Shown here in pieces: positions 1 to 13,321 of a stretch of 64,000 nucleotides of DNA (the stretch's first letter is position 1; the number at the start of each line of letters is the position of its first letter). Below the pieces are notes generated by a model. That model saw only the letters and a list, made by a program, of their open reading frames with translations, searched no databases and had not been told where the DNA came from. Source of the stretch: Glomus cerebriforme (lineage: Eukaryota > Glomeromycota > Glomeromycetes > Glomerales > Glomeraceae); the NCBI GenBank assembly GCA_003550305.1, contig QKYT01000099.1:147137-211136 (forward strand), read 5' to 3'. A program made the position numbers and the translations under genes.

Positions 1-789
1 TAATTATAAAAAATTATTAGACCTATTTCTATTTTAATTTGTTTTTGATAATAATCTACGGACTTTCAGCTTTCAAACAAGCTATTCTGTATACAGATTT
101 TTTAATTAAACCTGTTCTCTTTATTGCGGAATTTATTGTATTATTAACAAAGAGCACTGGAATTATAAATGGAGCCAATTTCATATGATCCAAAATTAAT
201 GACGTTCAGATTTAATTTTTTCCTTTTCTGAACTGTACAACCTGCACAATAAATTTGGTACAAGATCGAAATTTCGAACAAAACAATCTAAAAAAAGCTA
301 TTATAAAAAATGCTCTTAGGGATTGCACGCCTTCTGAAATAAGTTTGAAAATAACAAGAGAAGGGGATATCAAAATTCATATAGTATCTCCAAGATGGAT
401 AATTCAGAAGGTATTGCAAGAGCATGGAAATAACTTTTCATTCTGATTCAAAAGAATGGTAAATCTTTCTCATTTTAAATGCTCCTTGTACTGCTGTGTT
501 TTTTTTGTTCCTATCTTTTCTATTTTACATCGTACGGAATACTGTCGATGAACTTGTATTTTTTTTCCGGTAGTTAAAGGTAAGTATACTTTCGAATACT
601 GTGGATTAATACTTTTGTTCCTGCGCTAAATAATATTTTAATGTCACCTACTGTTTTTCTTGCTTCATTTGTTTCTTAAAAGCTATTAGCCATTACAGTT
701 AAAACATGCAAAGATGTAAGTTGGAAAGTATATTAAAGAGAAACATGGCTTCGAGTTTGTGTGTCTAATCAGCTTGTTTTCCAACATAG
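1..789. other. Non-coding leader region with one unidentified short ORF
   Basis: AT-rich sequence ahead of the kinase pseudogene. One open frame on the plus strand (about 255-446) could encode about 60 residues with a lysine-rich, helix-like start, but it begins at a TTG and I recognise no domain. It could be an exon of a gene that starts outside the window, or chance. Nothing else is supported here. Confidence 0.3.
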
Positions 790-2210
790 ATGCTGACTTG
801 TACTTTGACTTTAGAAATGCTCGTTGCGAAACCCGATTTCATTTCCCAGAAGTCGGATTTATTGAAATGGCTTCAGCAACCGCCTATCAACCCGATCGAA
901 GTTATCCCTTCGCTTTATGAAGAATGCTTTGAGGCAAAACTCCCTTCGGAATATTTGAATAAAATCTTTGTGAGCTCAGAAAAGGCCTCCTTGCAACTAT
1001 GGAGCAGATATATTGCATATATCGCTCTTCCACCCGATATTGGCACCACTAAAGATTCATACCATGCACTCTGAGATATGCTCATTGTCAAGCCTCTTAA
1101 ATTCGGATCACCACATGGTAGGCACAACCAACGTCCTTACACACTTCCACAAGAAAATTACGACCTGACCTTTCATATTTGGTGCAAGATGCTTGTCTCA
1201 CAAGAGGAGAAGAAAGGGACTTGATACTGAGGGTGATCCAGCGAAGGAATTAACTGAAAAATTAGTATGGACATACCTTACATATTTGGGTATCATGCAC
1301 GCGCTATCACAGTGACATGCTGTTATTTGTATATCGAAGAAGAACAGGTTCTGCGAAAGGATTTGATCACTTGTGACCTAAATGAGCTGGCGGGACGCGA
1401 ACAGGCTTTCATTACCGGAATTAACATTGGCCGATTGTTGCCTTTACTTCGTCAAACTATCCCACAATATTTTCCGCAGGAATTTGTCATTCTTCACCGG
1501 TCAAATTGCAAGGTGGTTGAATTAATGCAAAATGTTGTTGGGAAACGGTACTGCACGACACAGCATATCATACTATTTACGATAGCATCAAGCACAAAGT
1601 CCCTTCACTGATCGACTAGAACACGTCAATGACGATGAAAAAAAACACCATTCGTAGTACTTTCACCAAAGGGCATGGTATGTAGACCACAATCAAAGGA
1701 ACAACTAATCAAATCATTATGTTGCGTTTTGATTGCCCTTAAGGTATCTATTTCTTTCATTTCATTTATATGTAGATGTGAGTATTTTATAACTAAAACA
1801 TCTATTCATAGGCTCTTCACGAAATGAAGATAATGCATCGTGATATCTGTTGGGAGAATGTGTTGAAATATATTGATCGGGACAGGTGGTTCATCATCGA
1901 CTTTGATGATGCATGTTATACTACTTCACCTACTCCAAGCGTACACTTAGCTAAAGACAGTCATACACCTGAGATTTTTGAAGACCATCACAATAAAAGT
2001 GTTGATATTTGGTCTATTGGATACCTGATTCTGACAACCACTGTGAATATTCAAGAGTCTGTCGAATTAAAAATATATGCAACAAGCTTGATGGGAAAAG
2101 ATAAGAATGATAGATCAACAGCCAAAGAGGTTTTACAATGGCTTTGGAGCGAATATAGAGATGTCCTAAAGGAAGACTTTTTGGAAGGGGAGATAATGGA
2201 GGAATTATAA
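790..2210 (+). pseudogene. Broken fungal protein kinase gene (FunK1-like)
   Basis: The last exon (1812-2210) follows a clear 3' splice site (ATAG at 1808-1811) and encodes a kinase C-lobe: catalytic loop HRDICWENV, DFDDA in place of DFG, and VDIWSIGYLI. Upstream, pieces of the same gene lie in different frames. A 94-codon block from 790 ends at a TGA at 1072-1074, after which the frame reads on as DMLIVKPLKFG, as if a TGG Trp codon had mutated. The frame shifts near 1220 and again near 1265, where ELTEKLVWTY in one frame continues as IPYIFGYHARAIT in another, and again in the A-run near 1640 before the piece TPFVVLSPKGM, which ends at a GTATGT donor (about 1679). At least three frameshifts and a stop make this a decayed copy. 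The order (N-terminal domain, then kinase C-lobe) fits large fungal kinase families of the FunK1 kind; the family name is inference. Confidence 0.7.
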
Positions 2211-3409
2211 ATCAATTATAAGTAAAAATGAGGTTATGTTTGTAATGATTTTTTGGGGAATAATATTATAGATTTTTAATTGGCAAAATAATATAATGAT
2301 TGTGACTGTTTTAAGGAATATATGATCGGAATTTTTTTTTAGCAAAAAGCGATTAGCGTGCCAAATTGTCACGCGCGCGTGACATTAATGTAGTGGTTTA
2401 CCTGTACTACTTTACGATCGATTGTATCATTGAAAGAGTTCCATTCAGTCCTAATTATCATATTTGAGTATTTAAGTGATTTATAGTGATTTATAGAGAT
2501 TTTATTGATTTATAGCAATTCTTTATATGTTAATATGGGATTCATTTAGCGAAGATAAAAAATGGGAATATCTACATCACAAACACGATTATAAATATGG
2601 TGCGCTGCCCGGCTGCCCCATATAAAAGATTTTTAAAGATACTTTTCTGAGAATGAATATATCCGGTTGATGGGAAATATATATTTAGATGGGAAAGTTC
2701 CAGGCGGAAAAAGAACCTTTTATATTACTGATGTGATTCGTTTATGATAAGGACGTCGACTTTCCTGTGGATGATCACTTGAAGAAATGAATAAAGAAGG
2801 AAAAATCAAATCCTTTGGATTCGTTTCTTCAATCGATAGGGAAATTTTCATCCCAATCTCTTCCGCATTCAGAAAAAGATAAATAGATATCAATGACCTA
2901 TGATCGTTATATAATTAACTAGCTTTGGATTTTGTGAGGAAGAACCCCACATCTAGTTTGATTGATGTTAATGAGTATTGGGATTTTGTGTGAAAAAATA
3001 TTCACATATAATTATTGGACACACATATAAACATTAATTTATTACAATAAATCAATTTATTTTTGTGTAATTTCATGAAACGTTATTTGTCTCCTCGGCT
3101 CACTCAAATATGCGAAAGAGCGATATCACAAACATATAATCACATTTATTATTTCCGGCTAAAGATTCTCGTTTATTTTTCGACGCTTCTTTGATTCATT
3201 TTCTTCCAGCCGTTTCATCGGATTTATTAATTGCATTATTCATAATATTCAACATACAGTATATTTAAAAATATATTAAATAATGAAAGAAAATTTATTT
3301 GTTTAATTTATATTTTTTTTTCAAATTACAAATAATAATAAAAATTATACAAATATTTAAATATTTAACTATTTTATAAAATTTTAAGTAGGGAATAATT
3401 TTAAATTTT
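2211..3409. other. Intergenic, with possible gene debris at 2540-2900
   Basis: About 1.2 kb without an intact gene. It holds an 18-bp GC-rich palindrome (2367-2384). The stretch 2540-2900 is less AT-rich than its surroundings and has short open pieces in several frames, which may be debris of an old gene; I could not identify it. 3240-3409 is A/T-rich trailer of the minus-strand gene that ends at 3410. Confidence 0.3.
2367..2384. promoter_or_regulatory. Perfect 18-bp GC-rich palindrome
   Basis: TGTCACGCGCGCGTGACA is its own reverse complement over 18 bases and sits in otherwise AT-rich DNA. A dimeric transcription factor could bind such a site (its halves contain TGTCACG and CGTGACA), but no gene starts close by, so the role is unknown. 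Confidence 0.35.
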
Positions 3410-5845
3410 TTAATGTTCACCAGTAGCAAAATCTATTTTCATATTTTTTAACAATTTAGTTGCATTTGGATGATTTTGAAAGGCGGATAATTTCAAATAA
3501 TGAATTCCTTTCTTTTCATCTTTTGTGAGTTTTAATTTTCCGTTGATAAAAGCATCTCCCAAATTAAATTGAGCAGTACTGTTTCCTCCATCAGCTGCCA
3601 ACGTTAAATAATGAATAAAAGTTTTACGATCCGCTGCATTCGCTATTTTAGATTTTAAAGTGAATGCGTAACGAAGTTGCGCATCAGCAATGCCTTTATC
3701 AGCTGCATATTTAAATAATTTAGCAGCCTCCACCTCATTTTTTTCAACAAATTTTCCTTCCAATAAATAATAACCCTTCCAATATGTGGCGTATGCGTTT
3801 TCATTTTCTGCATGATATTTAAAGCATTCCCAGGCTTTTTCAAATTCCTTGTTTTTATGCGCTTTTATACCTTCTTCAAGTGATATCATTGTATCTATTT
3901 CGAAATTAAGCGTTAAATCATCGCATTCAGGCAATTCCACTTTCTCATCCTCCATATCTGCATCGCTAATGAACTCTTGTTGATCAGGAGTACCTGACCC
4001 ATCCAAGTCCAAGGATTTTTGAGGAAGTAAACCTGACTCTTGTCCAACCACGTTTTTATATTTGGATTGTAATTGTTCAAGCGTATTGAATAAGGTCAGA
4101 AGCGGAATTCTATCTTGAGGTTTATTTTTCCACGCTTTAAGGATAATAATAAAAATTAATAAAATGATAATATAAATTCGCAGTAATCCAATAACATGAA
4201 TAAACTACTTTTATGCATACCTTCTCTTATGACATATTCTAATACTTGTTGAATTTCTGATTCTCGTTCATTAGCGGCGGGTCCAAATGTAATTTTTTCT
4301 CTCTTGCCATTCAAGACATGCGTTACTACTCTGTCCATATCCCATCCACAATATGGAATTTTTTCAAATGTTAATTCCCAAAGTAACATTCCGAAGCTAT
4401 AAATAGGATTAGACAAAAAAAAAAAATTAATAAATAAATATATAAAATTTTATTTTTTAATATATGTAAAATCAATACTATACCTAAAAATTTCACATTT
4501 AGAATCATATCGATATTTATCGGATTTATCTTTCATTTCGTTCATTTTTTCAGGAGCTAACCAATGAACTACTTTCACTAAATTAGTAATTGAAGACGTT
4601 GTAGCTGCTGCCATACGAGCGTATTCAAAGTTTGCAAGTTTAGGTTCTAAATTACTCGTCAACATAACATTCTCGCATCTTAAATCATGATGATAAATTT
4701 CAACAGATTGTAAGAAAGTGATTGCTCGACATATATCGGTTGCAATATGTAATTTTCGAGTCCAAGGGATATCATAGGCTTCATAAGTCTCCATCAAATT
4801 TCCATAATGAGTCCATTCTACTATCATATTATGATGACCGTCTAAATTCGCCATTCCATAGAATTTAAGAATATTAGTACATTCAGATAATTTAGATAAA
4901 ATTGCAAGTTCCTTTTGCTTTTTATCGTCTCCTTTTTCTTTGACAGGTATACATGCAACTTCTATCGTAGTTTTATAATATCTTCTTACAATAGAACCAC
5001 GAATATCAGTTTCTTCTCTGTGGCTAGGTTCCATTATTTCGTTTTGTCTTATCTCTTTAGGTTTTGAAATTGGTCCCTTTCCACTTTCTAAGCTGATTCT
5101 CATAAGTCTTAGTTCTTCAATAACTGTATTCATCATTTGATTATTATTTACGATACCACCATCAATGGTTTGAAGAAACTACAAAAAAAAAAGAAGAAAA
5201 AATAAATTAAAAATTTTCAAACCTAAAAAACAATTTTACATTTAATATTTTAAATCTTACTTGTTTCATATCAGCAACATCTTCCATTAAACATTCATTA
5301 TCATAACGTCTTTGTTCTTCATTTGAGATAGCCAAAGTAAAATTCAAATCTTTCATAACAGTGTCATATTTTGCTGAAAGATCCTCAAATTTATCTTTAA
5401 TAGAATAACTTTTAAGATACTTTTGATATCCACGAATTGTAGATACTTCTTTGGCGAAAGTTCTAATTTCCTTTAAAACGTCCACGAAGCGATTAAATGC
5501 GTCATACCATTCTTGTTTTCTAAAATCTTTTTCATGAAGTTTCTTACGTCGTTGCAAAGTATCAACGGCAAATTCTGCTAATTTTGTTCTATCATATAAA
5601 GCACTAATAATCTTTTTATTATACTCAGCTCGTTGATAGACGGTTATAATTTCATTAATAAGTGTGGTCGCTGCACCTATCAATGGAATGAAAGGTGTAA
5701 AAGCATCAGCTGCGTTACCAACTATCTGCAACGCTCCTTTTGCAATGTTCAACTTATCACCGATATCTACAACGGATTTTGTTATTTCAATCGTTCCTTG
5801 TAATATTTCTGGAGTTGCTGTGATAGCCTCTTGTATGTTTGGCAT
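3410..5845 (-). CDS. MLKL-like helical domain, pseudokinase and Sel1-repeat protein
   Basis: Four exons: 5845-5261, 5178-4484, 4396-4221 and 4134-3410, giving 726 residues; every junction is GT-AG and in frame. Residues 1-195 are helical with a hydrophobic stretch (AADAFTPFIPLIGAATTL) and resemble the four-helix N-terminal domain of MLKL and HeLo-like proteins. Residues about 255-510 are a tyrosine-kinase-like fold that has lost key residues: the VAIK lysine position reads VACIPV (about 269), the catalytic loop is HHDLRCENV (about 358), and DFG is replaced by NFE (about 378). Conserved fold elements remain, such as WLAPEKM and SFGMLLWEL. An acidic linker leads to three or four Sel1/TPR-like repeats (about 570-715). 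The likely role is a non-catalytic signalling scaffold, perhaps in programmed cell death or membrane signalling. The domain order is seen; the function is inference. Confidence 0.8.
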
Positions 5846-8800
5846 TTTTTAAAATTTTTGTTTTTATTGTATAAATTATATTATGTATATATATATATAT
5901 GGAATAATAAATTATCAAAATTTAATTATTCTTTTTTTTTTTTTTTATTACAAATTATCAAAATTTATAAAATTTATTATTATTATTTGTAAAGGCGAAG
6001 GGAATTTTTTTTTTCTAGGTGAAAATTTTTTTTTTTTTTTTGACATCTTACCAAAATGCCTTGCATTTAAATAAAGATTTTAGAACAAATATTATTTGAT
6101 AAAATATCATTTCTTAATTTAAACATTTATAATATGATATACAAGTAATGTAACATATTAGGCGTATCATCCAAACTTTTTTTAAAAAAAACAAAAGGGA
6201 TGTAATTAGTGATAAAACAAAGATAACCCATAAAAAGATTTTTGTAAGACACAAAATTTCGGGGTGTGAACCGAAATAATAAATTTTCTTTGTTTGCTTG
6301 TTCACTTGATGCTTTTTTTTTTTATTAAATGTTAGTATATCCGAAAACCGGATGGCTGTAAGCATTTATTTCAAGATCTTTGTTTTCTTCAAAAGGAATT
6401 TTTTATTTATTGTCTTTAAATCAGAGTTTAAAAATAAATGAAACGTTTTTACTTTAGCTTTAAAACTTGTATCACCGTATATTATTGTTCGTTCTATATT
6501 TTCGTTGTTTTTCTATTATTATTGATATGATCAAGGAGCCACAATACCACAATATCAATACCAATTTCTACATGCATACATTCTTTTCTGTTTTAGGATA
6601 CAATGATTTGTTCAAAAGTAAAAACATGAAACATGTAGATCTTGTGATTAACCGCAGTTCGGTTTATCAGTTACTGTATGGTGGTCCTTTTTACGCGTGA
6701 AACTTTCTCAATTAATATAAACAAACACTTACATAATGCCAAGACTCTCGTGTCAAATAAATGCCTTATTAAAATTTTGTTTATAATATCCGATATGTCG
6801 GGTTAAAAGGGAGTACATATATTCTTTATTTCTAGTGATATATACTGTAATGTAAATATTGTACAATAACGTATTTATAAGCATTTTTTTAATAATCAAC
6901 AAATATTATTTTTTTTAGCCGAATTAGTCGACTGTTTTCAGTAGTAATATTTACACAAAGAATTAATTTATTAGTATTTATTAGTTATTGAATAAGGATG
7001 TAATTAGGAGTCAAGAACTAACGCTAATGATCTTTATCAATTAATTAATAAACCAACAATAATTAATTAATATTATCAATTGCAATAGAATTACTAATTA
7101 AAATTTGTCTACGCCCGCAGAAATTTATATTGAAAATACAGTATATTACAATATTAAAAATTTATAATTGTAAAATACCTTACGCGTACATTTAAATCTC
7201 CTGCTGAAAATTTATGTCCTTGCTTTTTCAATGGTCAATTTTTGAAACCAGTTTGGGTCCGAAAAGCCTCCTTGGAATTCAGCCTTAATAACAATGATCG
7301 TTACACGAATTAAAAATTGAATAGCCGAAGTAGACTCAGCGCTTACTTTACTATCCATATATTTTAATAATTTTATAATTATAGTACATACAGTATTATT
7401 ATTGGATGAGGTAAAAATAATATAGTTCAGCCATTAAGACAAATGTGGTAATAATAGTAATATCCAATAATTGGATAATTGTACAAAAATACAAACTATA
7501 TGTTGTAGATGCATAACGGCCATAATTAATTATGTTATGTACTGTAAATCTCATTTTAATATTGTGGGTGGCTATTGTGTTGAGCATCATGTTATGTTAT
7601 TTTTGTGAATATTCAATATGTAACCCTTTTTCTTCAATCCATCATCCAATAATATGCTGTGCCTCAGATATCAGATGACTTATTAAATAACATAATTTTC
7701 CCACTAGTCCAAACTTGAAAATGTTTCTTCGAATTGAATGAATTATTTTCTGAATTAGGAATCTTTTATCAATTCATATGAAAAAAGTTACAGTAAATGA
7801 TTTAAAAAATGATTTTTCCGGTAGATAGACATGCGTCCCGGTAGATAGACTGTATTGTAATTAATCACTAGGCAATGGAAACCATTGTAAGTCCGGAGCT
7901 TTAAAGAAAAAATTATTTGTGCGACATTTATTGTTAGTAGTTATATCTTGTCCAACGTAACATCAAAACAATCAAACCAACGATTTTTATTCGTCAATTT
8001 ACGCGTACGGGCAACCGGAAATCGCCACGTGATCTTTGTGATACCCTTTCATAAACATATATAGTCCTTCGCTTCGCTCCCTAACTTATATTTTCTTTTT
8101 TAATAAAATTCCCAAACGGTTTAATTTTTAGCAATGTTTACCATATCTAATCTAGAATTAATTTAAGGGTAGCTTTCTTTAGTTCGATAATGAAATATTT
8201 TGTTCTTTAAGTAGTTTTGATATAATTTTAAAAAAATTTATTAATGATTGGTAGATTAAAATGAAAATCATGACTTGTAATCATCCATAATTTAGAGAAT
8301 TACAATCCATGTTGAAGGAACATAAGATTGTTGATATTGAGTAAAATACTTTTAATAAATGTAATAATTAAAAATAATTAAAAACTATAATCCTTCATGG
8401 AACATAATAATGTTACCTAATAATTAAACAAAATATTAAATATACAAATCACATATCCTGCTCAAAATGATAAATACAATCCGGCGAACACGTTAATTTT
8501 AACAAAGTATTGATTATGAATGTGACATTTCTGATCAATTATAAAATTTGAAAAGATTTTAATCATTCATTGAATGTTTAATTCGATCAGAAAAATCATA
8601 TTGATATTGAATATTCAAAGAGTGAATAAATACTTTTTTTTATTCATAAAAATATCGGTAATTTCAACATTATAACAAAAGTGATTTAAACCTAACAAGA
8701 AAGCTTATATTATATTAAATATATAATGTAAACTTTGTTTATTGGAGGTCAAATAAAATATTGCTTTTGAGAGTGGTGAGTAATCAGTTGAACATTACTT

Positions 8801-11191
8801 ACAACATTAATTGACGGATCCACCAATGATTTTGCAACTTCAAAGTCATGGATTCAACATTTATAACATAACTCTTATAATTTATATGGAGTTTATGGAG
8901 TTTACATTGTGCTCTAATTTTTTCCAACCATTTATTTGGGATTAAAAGCAAGGATGTATTTTTAATAAAGTACAAATTAGAATATTTCTCGATTTTAAAT
9001 GTAGATAATCTTTTCTGCTGTGCAGCCTGTCCTAATTTAATTCACGTGAGATTTTATAAAAACAAAATCCGCGTTATAAACTGTCATTATAGAAAATTTA
9101 TTAATACTATTATTTCGCAGATTTGTTACTGTACTCATTCAATATAATTAATCTTTAACACATTTTCATTATATCTTAAAATATTTTTAATATTTATTAT
9201 ATTTTAAATAGACAATGAATTTCATAGTCTTACAATTTCAATTCATTAAAGAAACATTAAATTAGGAAACGACATAAACGACATAACAGTATTTATTCCT
9301 CAGTATTTACTCCTTATGACGCTGATCAAAATTAACGAATTCACATATACTTATTTATATGGATTCACTTTTGATTAATTCTTACGGTACTTATAGTAAT
9401 TCTTTGCAGATTGCTAAGAAGTCATCGGGCGTCATCTAAAAAAGCTGGATTTGAAGATAAAAATAATGGATTTAAAAGTGTTGGAGCTAAGGATGGGTTC
9501 TTACTAGAAAATGAATCTGGATTTTGATTTAATAATTACATATTTGTGAAGGATAAAGATATACAATGTATGATATCGTGTAAAAAAAATCTGCATTTCA
9601 ACAGTATATATTATAGAAATATGTATTGTATAATTATTTAAAATTATACATATAAAATAAAGTTACTTCTGTGTTAAGTTTCTATAAATAATATCTTTTT
9701 CATTAAAATTAGTATCCAATATTTCTAAAAAACACTTTAACATGAATTTATAGTTTTGATAATGCATTCTCACACTTGCACGCATCTCATTTTATTCACT
9801 CATCCGATGTAGAATATTTTTTGTATTTTAAAAACAACAAAAGGATAATGCATTGATAAAGTGGCAAAAATTCTAATTAATTTTACTATAATAACCAAAA
9901 AAAAAAAAACTTTTTTTCGTTATAAATTTACAAAATTGAAAAAATAACAAAAATTCTGATTATTTTTAATTTATATTTTTTTTTATATAAAGAAATAATG
10001 AGCACTTATAAACGTATTTTTTAAAACCAATTTATAATTAACATTTTTCCTAATTTTGCTATATCCCCATTTTACCAACACTTTTCCTACCCCATCACAA
10101 CAACTAATACCATTGCAGCTCGTCATTATTTCCATTTTTGCCAGCTTCTAGCTATTATTTTCTGTTTTGCTAATTGCTAATTCCTCCCTTGACACTATTT
10201 TCCATTTTACTTAATCACAACCATCTGCAGCGCCATTCTTATATATATATGTTTTATTACTGACCTGACAAATGGTATTCCAAAGTCTATGGAAAAGGTG
10301 CAATATTTACATTTATCAATATTAATATTACCAAAGAAACTTGATACTGAAGCCTATATTAACACTGAATGATTGTTTGCTCATATTCATATTACATTAT
10401 TTATAGAGATATCTTTATAACTTGATATTTGCCATAATACAATTTGGTTGTTAATCATAATTGTATAATCACCTTGATTTATATTACTGGTCATTTAACA
10501 AACACTATTTTATTCCATGTAGCATCAACATTTCCTATTTTGTTATCAATTCCAGTCATATCTAAATGGTTGGTGGTAGTTATTCACTCGACTTTTGTCT
10601 CCTGTTCTTTTAAACCTGCATTTTCCATTTGATTGTAAATCATAATTGATTTAAGTCATCCACTTGATTATTGTTAATAGTCACAAATATCCATTTATCT
10701 TATGTGATATCAATATTCTCCTTTCGTTTTTCAATTTCAATCAATCACATTTGAATGGAAGTTATCGGCTTTGTCACTGACTTCAGTTACAAATATCTAA
10801 TTACTCTTAAGCTCAATACTTTTTTTTCTTGATAACTCTTATCACATTTTCATAGTGTTCTTCTTAGTAGTTTCTTTTGGCATTGATCTAAGTTATATAA
10901 GCAACAAAAAAAATAGCATTGCAATTAATTATGAATAACTCACAATTTAAAATCCATTTATAACACATACCTTATGATCTATATATCATTATTATCTTTA
11001 TAATTTTCATTTCCACAAGTAAAGCTTTCTGTTATTTACTCTCTTCATTACATCTGGTTTAAAGTTGTATGTACTTCGATTTTTCAGATTTCTTCTTATT
11101 TCTTTTGCCTTTCATGATGATCTCTTTAGTTTTTATAAACATAATAATATACAAAAATAAAGATACGAGGAAAAAATAAGGGAATTCTAAT
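5846..11191. other. Long gene-poor region
   Basis: About 5.3 kb of AT-rich sequence with many T and A runs and a TA microsatellite at 5884-5900. Short open frames here look random. A short open piece follows a TTTGCAG-type 3' splice site at about 9409 and ends with a stop at about 9523; it might be an orphan last exon. On the minus strand between about 10440 and 10800 there are coding-like pieces broken by many stops, including NHLDMTGIDNKIGNVDATWN; they may be an old pseudogene. At 7817-7850 the 13-mer CCGGTAGATAGAC occurs twice. No intact gene is supported. Confidence 0.35.
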
Positions 11192-11391
11192 CTAAACCAA
11201 ACCAGTCAGTTAGGAGAGACTCAACTAACTGACCAGTTTTTCCTTGCCTGTAATGAGAAAAGTAACTCATATACAATATAAGGAAGGGAAAGAACTAAAC
11301 CAAACTAGCCAGTTAGGAGGAACTCAACTAATTGACCAGTTTTTCCTTGCCTGTAATGAGAAAAGTACTCATATACAGTATAAGGAAGGTA
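11192..11391. repeat. Two-copy 103-bp tandem repeat with hairpins
   Basis: Unit 1 starts at 11192 and unit 2 at 11295, with about 90% identity. Each unit has two inverted repeats. The first pairs CAGTCAGTTAG with CTAACTGACCAG around a short loop. The second is an imperfect stem of TCCTTgcCTGTAaTGAG with CTCAtaTACAGtataAGGA. Two stem-loops per unit suggest a small foldback or MITE-like sequence that was duplicated, or a structured RNA. Confidence 0.75.
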
Positions 11392-11689
11392 AAGAGGGAA
11401 ATTCTAGAAAAAATAAATTATAGAGAAATAATAAATAGTTATCTAATGAAAAAAATGAGTATTTATATAGAATACCTTTTAAAATTTATTAAGGATGTGT
11501 CATGAGAATTATTATGTAATCATAATTTAATAATTTATCAATATTAAATTTTTACTCTTACATAGCATCAGTCATAAGTTTGTTTATTAAAAATGAATCA
11601 TATTTGCACTATGTTTAACGGATCATTAGATAATTTTGCCATTACATAATATATATAAAAATATAAATTTATGTACAAATAAATAAATT

Positions 11690-13321
11690 TTAATCATCAA
11701 TGGTAAATTTTTTATTAATGTCCAATCCACTTTCAATATTTTTAACATTTAATTTTTTATCTGAATCTTTATCTTCATGTTTATTAACTAAAATTAAAAT
11801 AAAAATATTTAATAATTTTTAATAAAAAGATAAGGTACAAATTTAAATTTTACTTACGATATTCTTTTAAACCTTTACCGAAATTTTTTGTTACTATTAT
11901 TGCATATATAAATGTTAACTAAAATAATATAGTATCATAAGTAACTTTATTTGATAGTGATAAAAAATCATCATAAAATAAAAGAACTTACCAATGCACA
12001 AATTATTGAAATGCATACTATAAAATAAGGAGAAGAAAAATTATTATTTAAACATAAATTAACAGTTGAGATTCTTTTTATAATAATTACATAATAATGT
12101 CCAAGAATAAAATCTATATCGAACAATTTTCATTTCAAAAATGAGAGCCAAAAAACAGATATCTACTAAAGCGATGAACCAGAATATAATAAAAATGATC
12201 ATTCCGGCTTTCCATTCTTTTTTCATCTGTCATAAGAAATATGTATTAATATATTTTGTTATTAATGTTTTTAAAATATTATATTATAATAAAATGTCAT
12301 TTTTACCGATATGTATGCTAATGGTTGAAAGAAAAATACTAAGATCACAATTGCTAAACATCCAATATTAAGGGCTTTTTGAACAGTATTAATTTTATTA
12401 TATATTTTTATGAGCTCGTATATCGCAAACGGTGCTGTTAAGGTATTATATATAAGTACGAAAAATAAATTAATCTTTAATAACATTTCAAAAATAAGAA
12501 TTGTTTTGTATATTTCTAATTTTTTATTAAAAAAAAAACATCGTTAGTAAATAAATGAATTTGTAGACCTTTTTTTATCTTGAATAGTATACAATAAAAT
12601 CTTACTTCGAATTTCAATATCACCACCAATTTTCTTATAAATATCCCAATCAAGTTCTCGATACAACTTCCTGGATAATACGGCCATTGAAATCGTTAAA
12701 ACTACTAAAACTAAAATATGAGGTAATTCATATAATATAATATTTTCGCTTAAATGAAGGGTCGGGCAAGTTGATTCAATTTTTGATATGTCCAATTTCA
12801 CTTCAATCAATTGAATCTAATTAAAAATCGAGAAAAAATTTGGTAATTTAAAAAATTGTTACTCCACAGAAATTTATTATTATTATTGAATAAAATATTT
12901 ACGATTCCGATGATTACGTATCCAACATCAATTATGACAGTCACGAAAATTTGAATGAGATTTTGATGGAAAATCTAAATTAAATTAGTTAATTTATTAT
13001 GTCAACGACGTAAAAAAAAAAAAAAAAAAGGAAACATATATATGGTATCATGCTCACCCCATTCATACAAAAATACAATTGAAATAGGTCAAAGAGTACA
13101 AACACAATATTTTCGAAAATTAATAACGCAAAGGTAATGATAACTAAAGGGCATTCATCATCTCCAACGGATAAAAATAAAATTGCATTACGATATAATA
13201 TTCTAATTTGTAGGTAAACCAATACTATGGTTTGTATAATTGATATTATTACAAATGCCTTTGTATATCTCGACTCGGTGACGCGTTGCCACTTTTTTAA
13301 CAATGAATGTTTTAAAGACAT
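11690..13321 (-). CDS. Multi-pass membrane protein, tandem copy A
   Basis: Eight exons: 13321-13058, 12974-12903, 12816-12606, 12515-12307, 12226-12091, 12017-11992, 11918-11858 and 11787-11690, joining to 358 residues. Seven or eight hydrophobic helices are visible, for example FVIISIIQTIVLVYLQIRIL, IFVTVIIDVGYVIIGI, HILVLVVLTISMAVL, CLAIVILVFFFQPLAY and IIFIIFWFIALVDICFLALI. The N-terminus is short and basic (KKWQRVTESRYTKAF) and the C-terminal tail is hydrophilic and charged. A loop between helices 3 and 4 has ESTCPTLHL, which copy B keeps as DSICPGLHL. I do not recognise a named family; a receptor-like or transporter-like membrane protein is possible. Copy B lies just upstream with the same exon plan, so this is a recent tandem duplication. 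Confidence 0.8.

Noticed and set aside
5883..6074. Hydrophobic frame starting in a TA microsatellite
   Set aside because: It is made from TA repeats and long T-runs and has no coding character.
12141..12371. Plus-strand frame inside membrane-protein copy A
   Set aside because: It is antisense to exons 4 and 5 of a gene with a consistent eight-exon structure confirmed by its tandem copy.
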